A stretch of 64,000 nucleotides of DNA from an uncultured Alphaproteobacteria bacterium (GTDB lineage: Bacteria > Pseudomonadota > Alphaproteobacteria > RF32 > CAG-239), in the NCBI GenBank assembly GCA_910577205.1, contig CAJTMA010000010.1:1-64000 (forward strand). The letters are read 5' to 3'. The position numbers were made by a program, and so were the translations under genes. This document shows positions 27,308 to 36,237 of the stretch, in pieces (the first letter of the stretch is position 1; every line of letters starts with the position of its first letter). Under the pieces are notes generated by a model. It did no database searches. It was not told the origin of the DNA and was given only the letters and a program-made list of their open reading frames with translations.

Positions 27308-28490
27308 AAAAGCGCCTAAATCATTACGTTTGCATATCGCTTTGCTCGGGCGGGTTAACGCCGGAAAATCAAGCTTTTTGAACTTGATAACCGGGCAAGA
27401 GGTTTCCATTACCTCAAGTCTGGCCGGCACAACCACGGATGTTGTTGAAAAAACACAGGAGCTTCTGCCGTTAGGGCCGGTTGTCTGGCTGGATACTGCC
27501 GGGTATGGAGATACAACCGAACTGGCCGCACAGCGTTTGGCGAAGACCCGCCGGGTGTTGGAAAAGGCTGACGTTGCGCTGTTAGTCTGCGAAGGCAATA
27601 AGCTGGGCGTCGAAGAACAGGAGATTATTGCTGAAGCTGCGGCGCGCAAAATTCCTTTAATTAAAATTTTTAACAAAGCCGATATTTATCCTGCGGTAGG
27701 AGAGGGGATTGCCGTTGTTTCTACGGATAAATCAAGCCGAGATAAGGTGCTGTCACAACTGAAAGCGGCTCTTATCCAAGCTGTCCCGGATGATGTGATA
27801 AATCCGCCTGCGCTTTTGGGAGATTTGCTGCCGCCGCATGGCACGGCTGTGATGATTGTGCCTATAGATTATGAAGCGCCGAAAGGGCGGATTATCTTGC
27901 CGCAGGTTCAGGCCATCCGCGACAGCCTTGATCATGACTGTACCGTTATTGTTACGAAAGAGAATGATTACTTACGGACTTTGGAAAACCTGAAAAACAA
28001 ACCGGACTTGGTGATTTGTGATTCGCAGGTTGTCGACAAGATGGTCGCAGAAACGCCGTCTGACGTAAAATGCACGACTTTTTCCATCTTGTTTGCTCGG
28101 TTTAAGGGGGATTTAGCCAAAATGGCAGAGGGCGCAGAGGCTATCCGTCACTTGCGCGACGGCGATAAAGTTTTGATTGCCGAGTCTTGCACCCACCATG
28201 CGGTTGAGGATGATATCGGCCGGGTTAAAATTCCTAATTGGTTAAAAAAGAAAACCGGGGCAGACTTACAAATCAGCCATGTTTCCGGCTGTGACTTCCC
28301 GCAAAATTTGGCGGAATATAAATTAGTTATACAGTGCGGCGGCTGCATGGTCAACCGCCGGGAAATCCTGTCCCGCATTAACAAATGCGAGGCTGCCGGA
28401 GTTCCGATAACCAATTACGGGGTCTGCATTTCCGAGCTTAAAGGCGTTCTGAACCGGATTTTGGAGCCGTTCGGCCTAAATAAGCGTTGA
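27300..28490 (+). CDS. hydF: [FeFe]-hydrogenase maturation GTPase HydF
   Basis: HydF is the GTPase scaffold on which the di-iron subcluster of the H-cluster is assembled before transfer to HydA. The N-terminal GTPase domain shows a P-loop GRVNAGKSSFLN, the switch Thr in AGTTTD, and DTAGYGD. The cluster-binding C-terminal domain has C297-T-H299 and a later C346-GG-C349. In many HydF proteins a His precedes this CxxC pair (HCGGC); here it is Gln345, so only three Cys ligands are certain. The start overlaps tcdA by 8 bases, and hydG follows after 66 bases. No hydE or hydA is in the window. Confidence 0.95.
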   Translation: MAEKAPKSLRLHIALLGRVNAGKSSFLNLITGQEVSITSSLAGTTTDVVEKTQELLPLGPVVWLDTAGYGDTTELAAQRLAKTRRVLEKADVALLVCEGNKLGVEEQEIIAEAAARKIPLIKIFNKADIYPAVGEGIAVVSTDKSSRDKVLSQLKAALIQAVPDDVINPPALLGDLLPPHGTAVMIVPIDYEAPKGRIILPQVQAIRDSLDHDCTVIVTKENDYLRTLENLKNKPDLVICDSQVVDKMVAETPSDVKCTTFSILFARFKGDLAKMAEGAEAIRHLRDGDKVLIAESCTHHAVEDDIGRVKIPNWLKKKTGADLQISHVSGCDFPQNLAEYKLVIQCGGCMVNRREILSRINKCEAAGVPITNYGVCISELKGVLNRILEPFGLNKR

Positions 28491-28556
28491 CTCTGCAAAG
28501 AATAGTTATAGAGTATGCCCATAAATTTATTTATTAACTCTATAATTATTTCAATT

Positions 28557-29978
28557 ATGTCACTACCCAAGATTAATGTCGACGGTTTGAAGTCATTCAT
28601 TCCCGAAGATAAAATTTTGCACCTCTTGCAGTGTAAAACAACTGACCGAAAACAAGTTGAGGATATCATCGCCAAATCATTGGACAAGCAGCGTCTTAAT
28701 CCTGATGAAATGGCTGTGCTGCTTAATGCGGAAGATCCCGAGCTTGTCGAGCGGATTAAAGAAGGTGCTCGCGAACTGAAACGAAAAATCTACGGCAATC
28801 GCATTGTTTTGTTTGCCCCGCTTTATGTGGGCAATGACTGTATAAACGATTGCACTTATTGTGGATTTCGCCGGTCAAATTTAGAGCTTGTACGCAAAAC
28901 CCTGGCATTCGATGAACTCGAAAAAGAAGCCCGTTCTTTGGAAGCCCGCGGTCACAAGCGCCTGATTATGGTCTATGGCGAACATCCCCGGTATGATGCG
29001 GCGTTTATCGCAGAAACGGTGCGCAAGGTCTACGCAGTCAAAGAGGGCAAAGGCGAAATCCGCCGTGTCAATATCAATGCCGCCCCGCTGGATGTTGAGG
29101 GGTTTAAGACTGTAAAAGCCGCCGGAATCGGTACTTACCAGATTTTTCAGGAAACCTATCACCGCGAAACCTATCGCTCGGTTCATCCCAGCGGTTTGAA
29201 AGCTGATTATCTATGGCGGCTCTTTGCGTTTGACCGCGCGATGGAAGCCGGGATTGACGATGTCGGCATGGGAGCGCTGATAGGCTTGTATCATCACAAG
29301 TTTGAAGCTATGGCGATGCTGTATCACACCATCCATCTGGAGGAGAAATTCGGGGTCGGTCCGCATACAATTTCTTTTCCGCGGATTGAACCGGCTTTGA
29401 ACACGGATTATGCCAGCCATCCGCCTTTCGCGCCGAGTGATGAGGAATTCATGAAAATGATTGCCGTCATTCGTTTGGCCGTCCCTTATACCGGTATGAT
29501 TCTGACTGCCCGCGAGCCTGTGGCCCTGCGTAATGAAGCCATCAGTTATGGCATCAGCCAGATTGATGCCGGGTCAGATATCGGAGTCGGCGCTTATGCC
29601 GGGGAGGATGAAACCGCCAGCGGCAAAAAAAGCCAGTTTGTCCTGAATGACAATCGCAGTCTGGATGAAGTTATCGGCGAACTCTGTGATGCTGATTTCC
29701 TGCCGTCTTTCTGTACCGGCTGTTATCGGCTTGGTCGAACCGGCGAGCATTTTATGGAATTTGCCGTTCCCGGTTTTGTGAAGCGTTTCTGCACGCCGAA
29801 TGCAATTCTGACCCTGATGGAATATCTGCTTGATTATGCCTCGCAGGAAACCATGGAAAAAGGGCTTGCGGCAATCAGAAGGGAGCTGCACCGGATGCCC
29901 GCGGATAACCCGATGAAGAATCACCTGTCCCAAAAGCTGGATAAAATTGTTGAAGGGCAACGCGACTTATTTTTCTGA
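28557..29978 (+). CDS. hydG: [FeFe]-hydrogenase maturase HydG (radical SAM tyrosine lyase)
   Basis: HydG cleaves tyrosine to make the CO and CN ligands of the H-cluster. The radical-SAM motif is C95-x3-C99-x2-C102 (NDCINDCTYCGFRR). The HydG-specific C-terminal cluster ligands are C386, C389 (FCTGC) and C412 (RFCTPN), which matches the family's spacing. I chose ATG 28557 (MSLPKINV, 473 aa), the usual HydG length; an upstream ATG would add fourteen hydrophobic residues. No Shine-Dalgarno sequence is visible before either start. A terminator follows the stop. Confidence 0.95.
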   Translation: MSLPKINVDGLKSFIPEDKILHLLQCKTTDRKQVEDIIAKSLDKQRLNPDEMAVLLNAEDPELVERIKEGARELKRKIYGNRIVLFAPLYVGNDCINDCTYCGFRRSNLELVRKTLAFDELEKEARSLEARGHKRLIMVYGEHPRYDAAFIAETVRKVYAVKEGKGEIRRVNINAAPLDVEGFKTVKAAGIGTYQIFQETYHRETYRSVHPSGLKADYLWRLFAFDRAMEAGIDDVGMGALIGLYHHKFEAMAMLYHTIHLEEKFGVGPHTISFPRIEPALNTDYASHPPFAPSDEEFMKMIAVIRLAVPYTGMILTAREPVALRNEAISYGISQIDAGSDIGVGAYAGEDETASGKKSQFVLNDNRSLDEVIGELCDADFLPSFCTGCYRLGRTGEHFMEFAVPGFVKRFCTPNAILTLMEYLLDYASQETMEKGLAAIRRELHRMPADNPMKNHLSQKLDKIVEGQRDLFF

Positions 29979-29983
29979 TTAAT

Positions 29984-30013
29984 AAAAAACGGCGGCATCA
30001 GCTGCCGTTTTTT
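29984..30013 (+). terminator. hydG terminator
   Basis: ACGGCGGC and GCTGCCGT pair (one G-T) around loop ATCA, flanked by A-run and T-run. Confidence 0.85.
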
Positions 30014-30016
30014 TTG

Positions 30017-30045
30017 TTGCATATTTGTCCTCAAAACTTTATAAA
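30017..30045 (+). promoter_or_regulatory. Predicted sigma-70 promoter of the 213-aa protein
   Basis: TTGCAT (30017-30022), a 17-base spacer and TATAAA (30040-30045), 45 bases before the start codon. Confidence 0.5.
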
Positions 30046-30089
30046 AGAGTAGAAAATCTATTATTGTTTAACCATTAAATATTACAATT

Positions 30090-30731
30090 ATGAATTTGAA
30101 TTTACTTCCATGTTATCAAATTGTGTGTAGTGAAGGGCGTTATTACCTCTCCCGTTGGGATGCCGTCAGCAAAAAGTATGAATGTTTGCAGGAAACGGAT
30201 GAAATACCGCAAAGTGCGGGAAACTGCATTGTCTTTCATAGCGAGAACCCTTTACAGCAGGAGCGAAAACTCTATGGCGTGTGGTGGGTTGACGAGAGAA
30301 ACGGACGCTGCATCATCGGCAATATGCTTTTTAGCCGCTGGATGTATTGCGAAGGAAACTTTCTCTGTGCTCATAGGGATGAAAATACCGGCTCAGAACA
30401 GTGGGAAATGATTGTTTTCCATGAAAATCGCCAGCGTTTGAACCGTATCAGCTTAGGCCAAATGATAGGCAGCGAAAAGTATAAATGCTTCGTCAATGAC
30501 GGAAAGGGCACTAAAAAAATCCTTTCATACTTTCCGCGGGGCTATTGCCAAAGAGGGTTAAAAGAGCAGGTAGAGGTGGACGAATGCCGCACGACGGCAG
30601 ATGGGCGCGTATGCTATCGCATCGGCTCGCAAGTTTACAGCTGCGATGAATTTTCTCTTCCCGACGGCAGTAAGGGCTGGCGTTTTCTGAAAGATTATGA
30701 TGCCATGGAAAAATGGAACAAACGTAGTTAA
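30090..30731 (+). CDS. Protein of unknown function (213 aa), Cys- and aromatic-rich
   Basis: I do not recognise it. It has no signal peptide or membrane helix. It is rich in Cys (ten or so), Trp, Tyr and charged residues. Repeated short strands (YYLSRWDAVSKKYECLQ, KLYGVWWVDERNGRCIIG, GKGTKKILSYFPRGYC) suggest a beta-structured domain. It has its own promoter and a strong terminator, so it stands alone. No Shine-Dalgarno sequence is visible; the bases before ATG are ATTACAATT, similar to those before hydG (TTTCAATT). Confidence 0.65.
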   Translation: MNLNLLPCYQIVCSEGRYYLSRWDAVSKKYECLQETDEIPQSAGNCIVFHSENPLQQERKLYGVWWVDERNGRCIIGNMLFSRWMYCEGNFLCAHRDENTGSEQWEMIVFHENRQRLNRISLGQMIGSEKYKCFVNDGKGTKKILSYFPRGYCQRGLKEQVEVDECRTTADGRVCYRIGSQVYSCDEFSLPDGSKGWRFLKDYDAMEKWNKRS

Positions 30732-30737
30732 ATGTTT

Positions 30738-30771
30738 AAACAGGCACAATCACTTGATGGTGTGCCTGTTT
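30738..30771 (+). terminator. Terminator after the 213-aa gene
   Basis: AAACAGGCACA (30738-30748) pairs with TGTGCCTGTTT (30761-30771), and more T residues follow. Confidence 0.88.
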
Positions 30772-30890
30772 TTTATGCATTGGCAATACAAAACAATGCG
30801 GAAATTATACTTTGCTAGCATTTTTTTAATAACTTGCTGCTAAACTTATTTCTAATATCTTCATTCGGCAAAACAAGGCTTGATACGACC

Positions 30891-31757
30891 ATGATTAAAA
30901 TGATTAAACCAATCGTCAATATTTCTAAAGTGATTGAACCGTTTAATACGGTAGTTGTCGGTTGCAGCGGTGTCTTAACCGAAGGGAACGGCGTCAAGAG
31001 TGAAGCCGTGGAAGCCTTAGTCAGCCTGAAAAGAAAAGGAAAACATATTATCCTCTTGTCCAATACGGCGCGCCGCGTAGAGAGCATGGTCGCCTGGCTG
31101 CACGAAAATAAAGTGCCTCTGGCTGTTTTTGATGCGGTTGTTACCGCCGGCGAAATATTGCATTATAAATTTAAAGCCCGTCAGGGAGAATTTGCCGCGC
31201 TTGGCACAACTTATTACTGTTTGGGCGATTGCCGCGAAATGGGAATGTTTGCCAACCTTGGTTATCAGCGGACAGATGATTTGTCCCGTGCTGATTTTAT
31301 GTATGTGAGCGAGGTCTGCGGCGCAAAGACAATAGATGATTTTCTGCCGTCTTTGGAACACGCGGCGGGTTTGGGGATTCCGATGGTTTGCGCTGGTAAT
31401 GACACCTCAACTTACTGTAACGGGGATATTGGCTTAGCACCGGGAGCTTTAGCTGAACAATATGCTGTTTTGGGCGGCAAGATTATCACAGTCGGCAAGC
31501 CGGATGCCAAAATTATAGCCTACGCGTTAGACGGCGTGCCCGGTGTCAAAAAAGAATCTGTTGTAGTTATTGGCGACAATATTGCAACCGATATCAAAGG
31601 GGCTAACCTTCTGGGTGTTTCATCCATTCTGGTTTCTAAAGGGGTTCACGTTAATTTTCTGGGAGAGGGGTATATCCCCGATGTTGCCAAGACCCGCGAG
31701 CTGGCAACCAATTTTGACGCTTATCCTGACTTTGTCGTGTCAAACCTGCGGTGGTAA
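30891..31757 (+). CDS. HAD-superfamily IIA-like protein lacking the catalytic Asp
   Basis: Similar in layout to HAD subfamily IIA hydrolases (NagD-like, TIGR01459 type). Motif II is visible as ILLSNTARR, the motif III Lys in VGKPDAKII, and motif IV as VIGDNIATDIKGAN. The nucleophile motif, usually DxxGVL in this group, reads G24-C-S-G-V-L, so the Asp that forms the phospho-enzyme is absent. The protein is probably not a phosphatase of the normal mechanism. I chose ATG 30891; a TTG nineteen codons earlier and an ATG three codons later are alternatives. The following gene starts one base after the stop, so they are co-transcribed. Confidence 0.75.
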   Translation: MIKMIKPIVNISKVIEPFNTVVVGCSGVLTEGNGVKSEAVEALVSLKRKGKHIILLSNTARRVESMVAWLHENKVPLAVFDAVVTAGEILHYKFKARQGEFAALGTTYYCLGDCREMGMFANLGYQRTDDLSRADFMYVSEVCGAKTIDDFLPSLEHAAGLGIPMVCAGNDTSTYCNGDIGLAPGALAEQYAVLGGKIITVGKPDAKIIAYALDGVPGVKKESVVVIGDNIATDIKGANLLGVSSILVSKGVHVNFLGEGYIPDVAKTRELATNFDAYPDFVVSNLRW

Positions 31758-31758
31758 C

Positions 31759-32334
31759 ATGAAACTGACCTTCAAAAAGGCCGTATTGCTTGTGATGCTC
31801 TGCTGGGCAGGCATGAAACTTTACGAGCGCCATCAGGCTGAAAATGTCATTGATTGGAGCGTTATTCCCAATCGGACGGCAGAGGAAATAAATCAAGAAG
31901 AATTATTGGCATTTTTGCCGGTTTGGTCTGATTATGTGCAGCATAATATTGGTGACGCAAGTTTGGAAAACGACTTGCCGCCTCAGGCAGAAAAGTGGCT
32001 GTTGCGCCGCAAATGGCGGCCTAAGCGTTTTTTCTATGTGGAGCAGCGGCTGCGTGTCATTCTGAAAACACTTGAACAGCATCAAAACAGCCAGCAGATG
32101 ATAAGCAGTTTAGAGCAACAGCTGGCAGCCTTGCGTGCCCGTCAGACAGAGAGCGGCCAATACGACCCGCAGGCTGTTTCTTTAGCAAGCAGTATTGAAA
32201 ATTTGCTTCGCGAGCAGCAGGCGCGGTTGAATGTCGAAAAGGTAAGCCCGCAAGAACTGTCACTGGTTGCGCCTTTGCAACCCGTTGTCCGCGAGGCTCT
32301 GGAGCTTAAGCCCGAAAGAAACGGGAATGGCTGA
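31759..32334 (+). CDS. Membrane-anchored protein of unknown function (191 aa)
   Basis: The ATG at 31759 follows the HAD-like stop by one base (TAACATG). Residues 1-22 (MKLTFKKAVLLVMLCWAGMKLY) form a signal anchor or signal peptide. A coiled-coil-prone region near 105-165 is rich in Gln, Leu and Glu (LKTLEQHQNSQQMISSLEQQLAALRAR). A longer open frame extends upstream inside the HAD-like gene but is only overlap. The end overlaps the next gene by 8 bases. No family recognised. Confidence 0.65.
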   Translation: MKLTFKKAVLLVMLCWAGMKLYERHQAENVIDWSVIPNRTAEEINQEELLAFLPVWSDYVQHNIGDASLENDLPPQAEKWLLRRKWRPKRFFYVEQRLRVILKTLEQHQNSQQMISSLEQQLAALRARQTESGQYDPQAVSLASSIENLLREQQARLNVEKVSPQELSLVAPLQPVVREALELKPERNGNG

Positions 32335-33283
32335 CAGGCTGTTGGAACATATTCGTCAAAACGCTTGTCCGGGGCTTGAACGCGCCAGTTGCAAAAATGA
32401 TATTTATGATTTTGCCGACGAAATTTCTCCCCTTGCTGCCCAAAATTGGCCATTGGATTTGTCCGCAGAAGGCTATAAAACATCTTATAGCGATATTTCC
32501 CGAACAGTTGTGCAGGCAGGGTTATATTCAGGCATTCTTCTGAAAACCGATATCACAAATGATCGTTCGTCATATGAAGCGATAACCGAATGGCAGCTTT
32601 TAGATGGCCGTTTGAATGTTAAAATCCACAATCTTTATTGTCGTCAGGGCGGTGGCGAAAATCCTCCGTTTGCCGGAATTTTCCTCTCTCGCCTTCGAAC
32701 ATTTTTGCGGCAGCAGGATAAAGAAATGCGCACGCCGGCTGAGTGTCGTTATGATCCCTCACAAATTGAACTGTCCGCAGTTTCAAACAACGAAGAAATT
32801 TCAACGCGCGGCAGTTATGTCTGGGCTTTACAGGGGATGGATTTCCGCTCTGACGGCGAATTGGCGGAAATGCGCGCTGATTTTCAGAAATTTGCCTCAA
32901 AAAACGGCGTTACTTTGGCGACGGCAGATTTGAAATTGTTTAAATATCCTTTTCATTTTGCCATGTTTGATTGCGGTGTCAGAGTCAAAGATAAACACAA
33001 CGGCTCTTCGCCGCTCGGCAAGGCCTTTATGCTGAATAATATTTGGGCAGGAACTTGGCCGGCGCGCAAAAATAATCCCTTGCCCGAAAAATTCGCTGCC
33101 GCATATAATCGTTTAGCGCGAAATCCGCGCCGCCGCCAATTGCTGCAAAAGTTTTTGGAAGCACCATTCCTGCGGATGCAGCGCCGTTATGCCAACAAAT
33201 ATGCCACGCTGAACCGCCGCCGTTCATTAAGTGTTTATCGGCGTTATGCAGCTTTAAAACTGAACCGTTTATTGGGCTTCTAA
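32327..33283 (+). CDS. Protein of unknown function (318 aa)
   Basis: I chose ATG 32327 (MADRLLEHIRQ), which overlaps the preceding stop; the longer frame starts well inside the upstream gene. There is no signal peptide. The middle contains WQLLDGRLNVKIHNLYCR and GSYVWALQGMDF beta-type segments, and the last 60 residues are strongly basic and Arg-rich (NPRRRQLLQKF, RRYANKY, NRRRSLSVYRRYAALK), suggesting nucleic-acid or membrane-surface binding. It probably works with the HAD-like and coiled-coil proteins of the same operon. The end overlaps the convergent ABC-F gene by 15 bases. Confidence 0.65.
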   Translation: MADRLLEHIRQNACPGLERASCKNDIYDFADEISPLAAQNWPLDLSAEGYKTSYSDISRTVVQAGLYSGILLKTDITNDRSSYEAITEWQLLDGRLNVKIHNLYCRQGGGENPPFAGIFLSRLRTFLRQQDKEMRTPAECRYDPSQIELSAVSNNEEISTRGSYVWALQGMDFRSDGELAEMRADFQKFASKNGVTLATADLKLFKYPFHFAMFDCGVRVKDKHNGSSPLGKAFMLNNIWAGTWPARKNNPLPEKFAAAYNRLARNPRRRQLLQKFLEAPFLRMQRRYANKYATLNRRRSLSVYRRYAALKLNRLLGF

Positions 33284-35083
33284 TTCTTCTTTCAGCAGTT
33301 GGATTTCCAGCCACTGATTTTCGCTGTCTTCTTTTTCCTGTTGCGCTTCGTTAAGGCGGGCGCTTAGGGTATCAAATTTTTCAGGGTCAGACGTGTATAA
33401 ATCCGGATTGCCGAGTTCGGCTTCAATCATGGTAATTTCAGTTTCCAGTTGTGCGATGTTCTGCGGCAGAATTTCCAGCAATCTCTGTTGTTTGTAACTG
33501 AGTTTGGCGGTTTTGACTGTTGCCGGTGAAGGTTTATCCTGTGTTTTAACCGCATTTTTCTTTTCTTCTTTGGGGGGAGTTTTGTTTTGCAGTTTAGCCA
33601 GCAATTCGCTGTAACTTCCCGCATATTCGTTTACGCTTCCATCCCCGGGCATATAAATGACGGATGTGACGACCCGATCAATAAAATCGCGATCGTGGCT
33701 CACCAGCAATACGGTACCGTCATATTCGGATAACACTTCCTGAAGCAGGTCTAATGTATCCATATCCAAATCATTGGTAGGCTCGTCCAGTACCAAAAAG
33801 TTAGATTGTTTGGCAAGAGCGACAGCCAGCATCAAACGGTTCTTTTCCCCGCCGGACAAAGCTGAAACCGGACATTGTGCCTGTTCTGGCTTAAATAAAA
33901 AGTCTTTAAGATATGCCACAACATGGCGGTATTGTCCGCGCACCCAGATATGATCTCCTTCGCCGCAAAGGGTTTTCCATAGTGTTTTTTTCGGGTCAAG
34001 GGTCAGTCTGTTCTGGTCAAAATATGCTTCTTCCAGATTTTTCCCTATTCTGACAAAGCCTGAATCCGGTTCTAATCGTTTTGTCAGCAATTTGATGAGC
34101 GTTGTTTTTCCCGCGCCGTTCGAACCGACAATGCCTATTTTGTTACCCTTGATAACCCGGATAGAGAAGTCTTTGACAATTTCTCTCTCGCCAAAAGCCT
34201 TATAAATATGCTTGGCTTCAATCACCATCTTGGAACGGAATTCGGTATTTTCAATTTCCATGTTCACAGAACCGACCTGTTTAATCTGTTCCCTGCGCTC
34301 TTGTCTTAGCTGCTGCAACCGGCGCAGGCGACCCATATTGCGTTTGCGCCGTGCCGTAACGCCTTTGTGCAGCCATTCGGTTTCTTCTTCAATTTTTTTG
34401 TTGAGATATTTTTGCTCAATAATTTCCTGATTAATGCATTGATCTTGCCACTCTTCAAAGAATTTGAACCCTTTGTTATTGCGACGCATTGTCCCGCGGT
34501 CAAGCCAAAATGTCGTCTGGGAAACATTGCTCAAAAACATCCTGTCATGGCTGATGACGATAACAGCGCCGCGAAAATCTTTGATAATTTTTTCCAGCTT
34601 TTCAATAGTTGGCATATCCAGATGGTTTGTCGGCTCGTCCAGTAACAGGATATCCGGTTCGCCGATAAGCGCTTTGGCCAACGCAGCTTTTTTCCTTTCT
34701 CCGCCGGAGCTTTGGTCGGGGGCTTGCGCAGCGCGGATATCCAATTGCTCAATCAGGATATCTGCTTTAAATTCCTGATGGCGCTCTTCTTCCGCCAAGC
34801 CGGATAAAACCACGTCGCGCAGGGTCTGATACCCGCTAAAATCGGGATCTTGCGGCATATAGGAAATTTTGACACCCGGCTGAATAAAAATATCGCCGTC
34901 ATCCGCTTCGATAACGCCGGAAATAACCTTAAGCAAAGTTGATTTGCCGCAGCCGTTACGCCCCACCAGGCAGATTTTGTCACCGCGGTTGATATATAAT
35001 TCCACGTCTGTAAACAACTGCTTCGTGCCAAAACGCAGCTTGGCACCCTTTATCGTCATAATGGGAGGTTCAAAATTGCTCAT
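33269..35083 (-). CDS. uup: ABC-F family ATPase (Uup-like)
   Basis: The 604-residue protein has two ABC ATPase domains and no membrane segments. Domain 1 has Walker A GRNGCGKSTLLK, a variant signature SSGGERKKAALA and Walker B ILLLDEPTNHLD. Domain 2 has GSNGAGKTTLIK, LSGGEKNRLMLA and FLVLDEPTNDLD. A linker rich in Arg/Glu and a C-terminal coiled coil (about 530-600) with a preceding Lys/Pro-rich stretch match Uup. ABC-F proteins act on ribosomes, and Uup affects transposon excision and 50S assembly. The gene follows a TerB-like gene by about 10 bases. Confidence 0.88.
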   Translation of the reverse strand: MSNFEPPIMTIKGAKLRFGTKQLFTDVELYINRGDKICLVGRNGCGKSTLLKVISGVIEADDGDIFIQPGVKISYMPQDPDFSGYQTLRDVVLSGLAEEERHQEFKADILIEQLDIRAAQAPDQSSGGERKKAALAKALIGEPDILLLDEPTNHLDMPTIEKLEKIIKDFRGAVIVISHDRMFLSNVSQTTFWLDRGTMRRNNKGFKFFEEWQDQCINQEIIEQKYLNKKIEEETEWLHKGVTARRKRNMGRLRRLQQLRQERREQIKQVGSVNMEIENTEFRSKMVIEAKHIYKAFGEREIVKDFSIRVIKGNKIGIVGSNGAGKTTLIKLLTKRLEPDSGFVRIGKNLEEAYFDQNRLTLDPKKTLWKTLCGEGDHIWVRGQYRHVVAYLKDFLFKPEQAQCPVSALSGGEKNRLMLAVALAKQSNFLVLDEPTNDLDMDTLDLLQEVLSEYDGTVLLVSHDRDFIDRVVTSVIYMPGDGSVNEYAGSYSELLAKLQNKTPPKEEKKNAVKTQDKPSPATVKTAKLSYKQQRLLEILPQNIAQLETEITMIEAELGNPDLYTSDPEKFDTLSARLNEAQQEKEDSENQWLEIQLLKEELEAQ

Positions 35084-35092
35084 AATCTTGTG

Positions 35093-35518
35093 TTACAAAT
35101 CTTCTTCAACCAGCTTAATGCCGTCCAGTTGCCATTCCACGCCTTGAGCTGCCCAGATAAAGAAATCGTTGGTTTTTTCATCGCTGATTCCCATGCTGCG
35201 GCCGATATTATGCAGGCTCTCAACTTCTTTGTCCGTAATTTCATGGTCTGCCAAAGCCAAAAGAATCATTTCCCGCAAAATATAGCGCTTGGTTCTGGTG
35301 CAGTCAATTTGCGGCAGATTTTTAATCAGCTGCTCTTCCGTGCCTTTAGCCAGTGCTTGTTTTAAGGCCGATTCGGGAAGCCCTAAATCGGCAATCTGCG
35401 CCAAGAGGTAATTTTCTTTGGATTTTGGGTCTTTGTCATCAGCGCCGAGAACATAGGCTAATGCCTGAATATACAGTCTTTTTTCGGCATTGGTTAATTG
35501 TTTGCACATATCGGGCAT
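35093..35518 (-). CDS. TerB-like helical protein (141 aa)
   Basis: The C-terminal part of this frame resembles the TerB/DjlA-type helical domain: EKRLYIQALAYVLGADDKDPKSKENYLLAQIADLGLP, then REMILLALADHEITDKEVESLHNIGRSMGIS with acidic residues in the ALADHEITDKE turn. I place the start at ATG 35518 because AAGGAA precedes it by eight bases. The frame extends further upstream, but those residues are Phe/Tyr/Ile-rich translated A/T sequence overlapping flbT. Its function is unknown; related proteins occur in stress or tellurite-resistance systems. It is co-directional with uup. Confidence 0.65.
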   Translation of the reverse strand: MPDMCKQLTNAEKRLYIQALAYVLGADDKDPKSKENYLLAQIADLGLPESALKQALAKGTEEQLIKNLPQIDCTRTKRYILREMILLALADHEITDKEVESLHNIGRSMGISDEKTNDFFIWAAQGVEWQLDGIKLVEEDL

Positions 35519-35648
35519 CTGAGGAATTCCTTTCTTATTTAATTTAATAAAGTTATACATGAGAAAATAAAGATTTGCAAAAAAAATTAAAAAGTTATAT
35601 ATAATAAGCCGGAGATTGTAGAAACATCTGTATATGTAGGAGCGGTAT

Positions 35649-36044
35649 ATGCCATTAAAAATCGAGTTAAAACCCCACGAAAGCATCATTATTGGCGAAT
35701 CCCTCATCACTAATGACAATGAACGTACCAGATTTTATATCGAAGGAAATGTCCCCATCCTGCGCGAAAAATTTATTTTGCGCGAGTCGGAAGCGAACAC
35801 GCCGAGCAAACGGGTTTATTTTATTGTCCAGCAGATGTATTTGGCGAAAGATGCCTCCCAGCTTCAGAAAATGTATCTGGAATATGTGCGTGATTTGCAA
35901 AATGCCGCGCCGAGTCTGATACCGTTTATTGCGGTTGTCAGCGATTGTGTGCTCAATAATGACTTCTACGCGGCAATCAAAAGTGCAGATAAATTGGTTA
36001 AAAAAGAAGCCGAACTTTTTGGTGAAGCCCTGAATATTGGGTAG
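35649..36044 (+). CDS. flbT: Flagellin mRNA regulator FlbT
   Basis: FlbT in Caulobacter and relatives binds the 5' untranslated region of flagellin mRNA and limits its translation until the hook is complete. The 131-residue protein has the family pattern LKIELKPHESIIIGESLITNDNERTRFYIEGNVPILREKFIL (key residues: I-I-I-G, N-D, R, I-L-R-E) and IVQQMYLAKDASQ. GGAG lies seven bases before the ATG. It stands directly before three flagellin genes, as expected. No flaF, its usual partner, is visible here. Confidence 0.92.
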   Translation: MPLKIELKPHESIIIGESLITNDNERTRFYIEGNVPILREKFILRESEANTPSKRVYFIVQQMYLAKDASQLQKMYLEYVRDLQNAAPSLIPFIAVVSDCVLNNDFYAAIKSADKLVKKEAELFGEALNIG

Positions 36045-36197
36045 TTGATTGATTTTTATGTAATAATGGCTGCTTCGGCAGCCTTATTTTTTACCCCTTG
36101 TTAACGTTTTGTTTAGTTAGTTAGCTTAGAATACAAATTAGGCATTGCCAAGGTGTCTAAAATATGATATATTACACAATGTACCGCCAGTATGGGG

Positions 36198-36203
36198 TAT
36201 AAT
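36198..36203 (+). promoter_or_regulatory. TATAAT box before the first flagellin
   Basis: A perfect TATAAT lies 35 bases before the start codon. No good -35 box is present at 16-18 bases, so this could need an activator or be chance. A short AATGT/ACATT stem (36201-36215) overlaps it. Confidence 0.3.
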
Positions 36204-36237
36204 GTAACTAACATTCCACAGTATGAGGAGAAAAAAC

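Noticed and set aside
35519-35719. An N-terminal extension of the TerB-like protein up to 35719
   Set aside because: It would overlap flbT, is composed of Phe/Tyr/Ile from A/T-rich DNA, and a good ribosome site exists before 35518.
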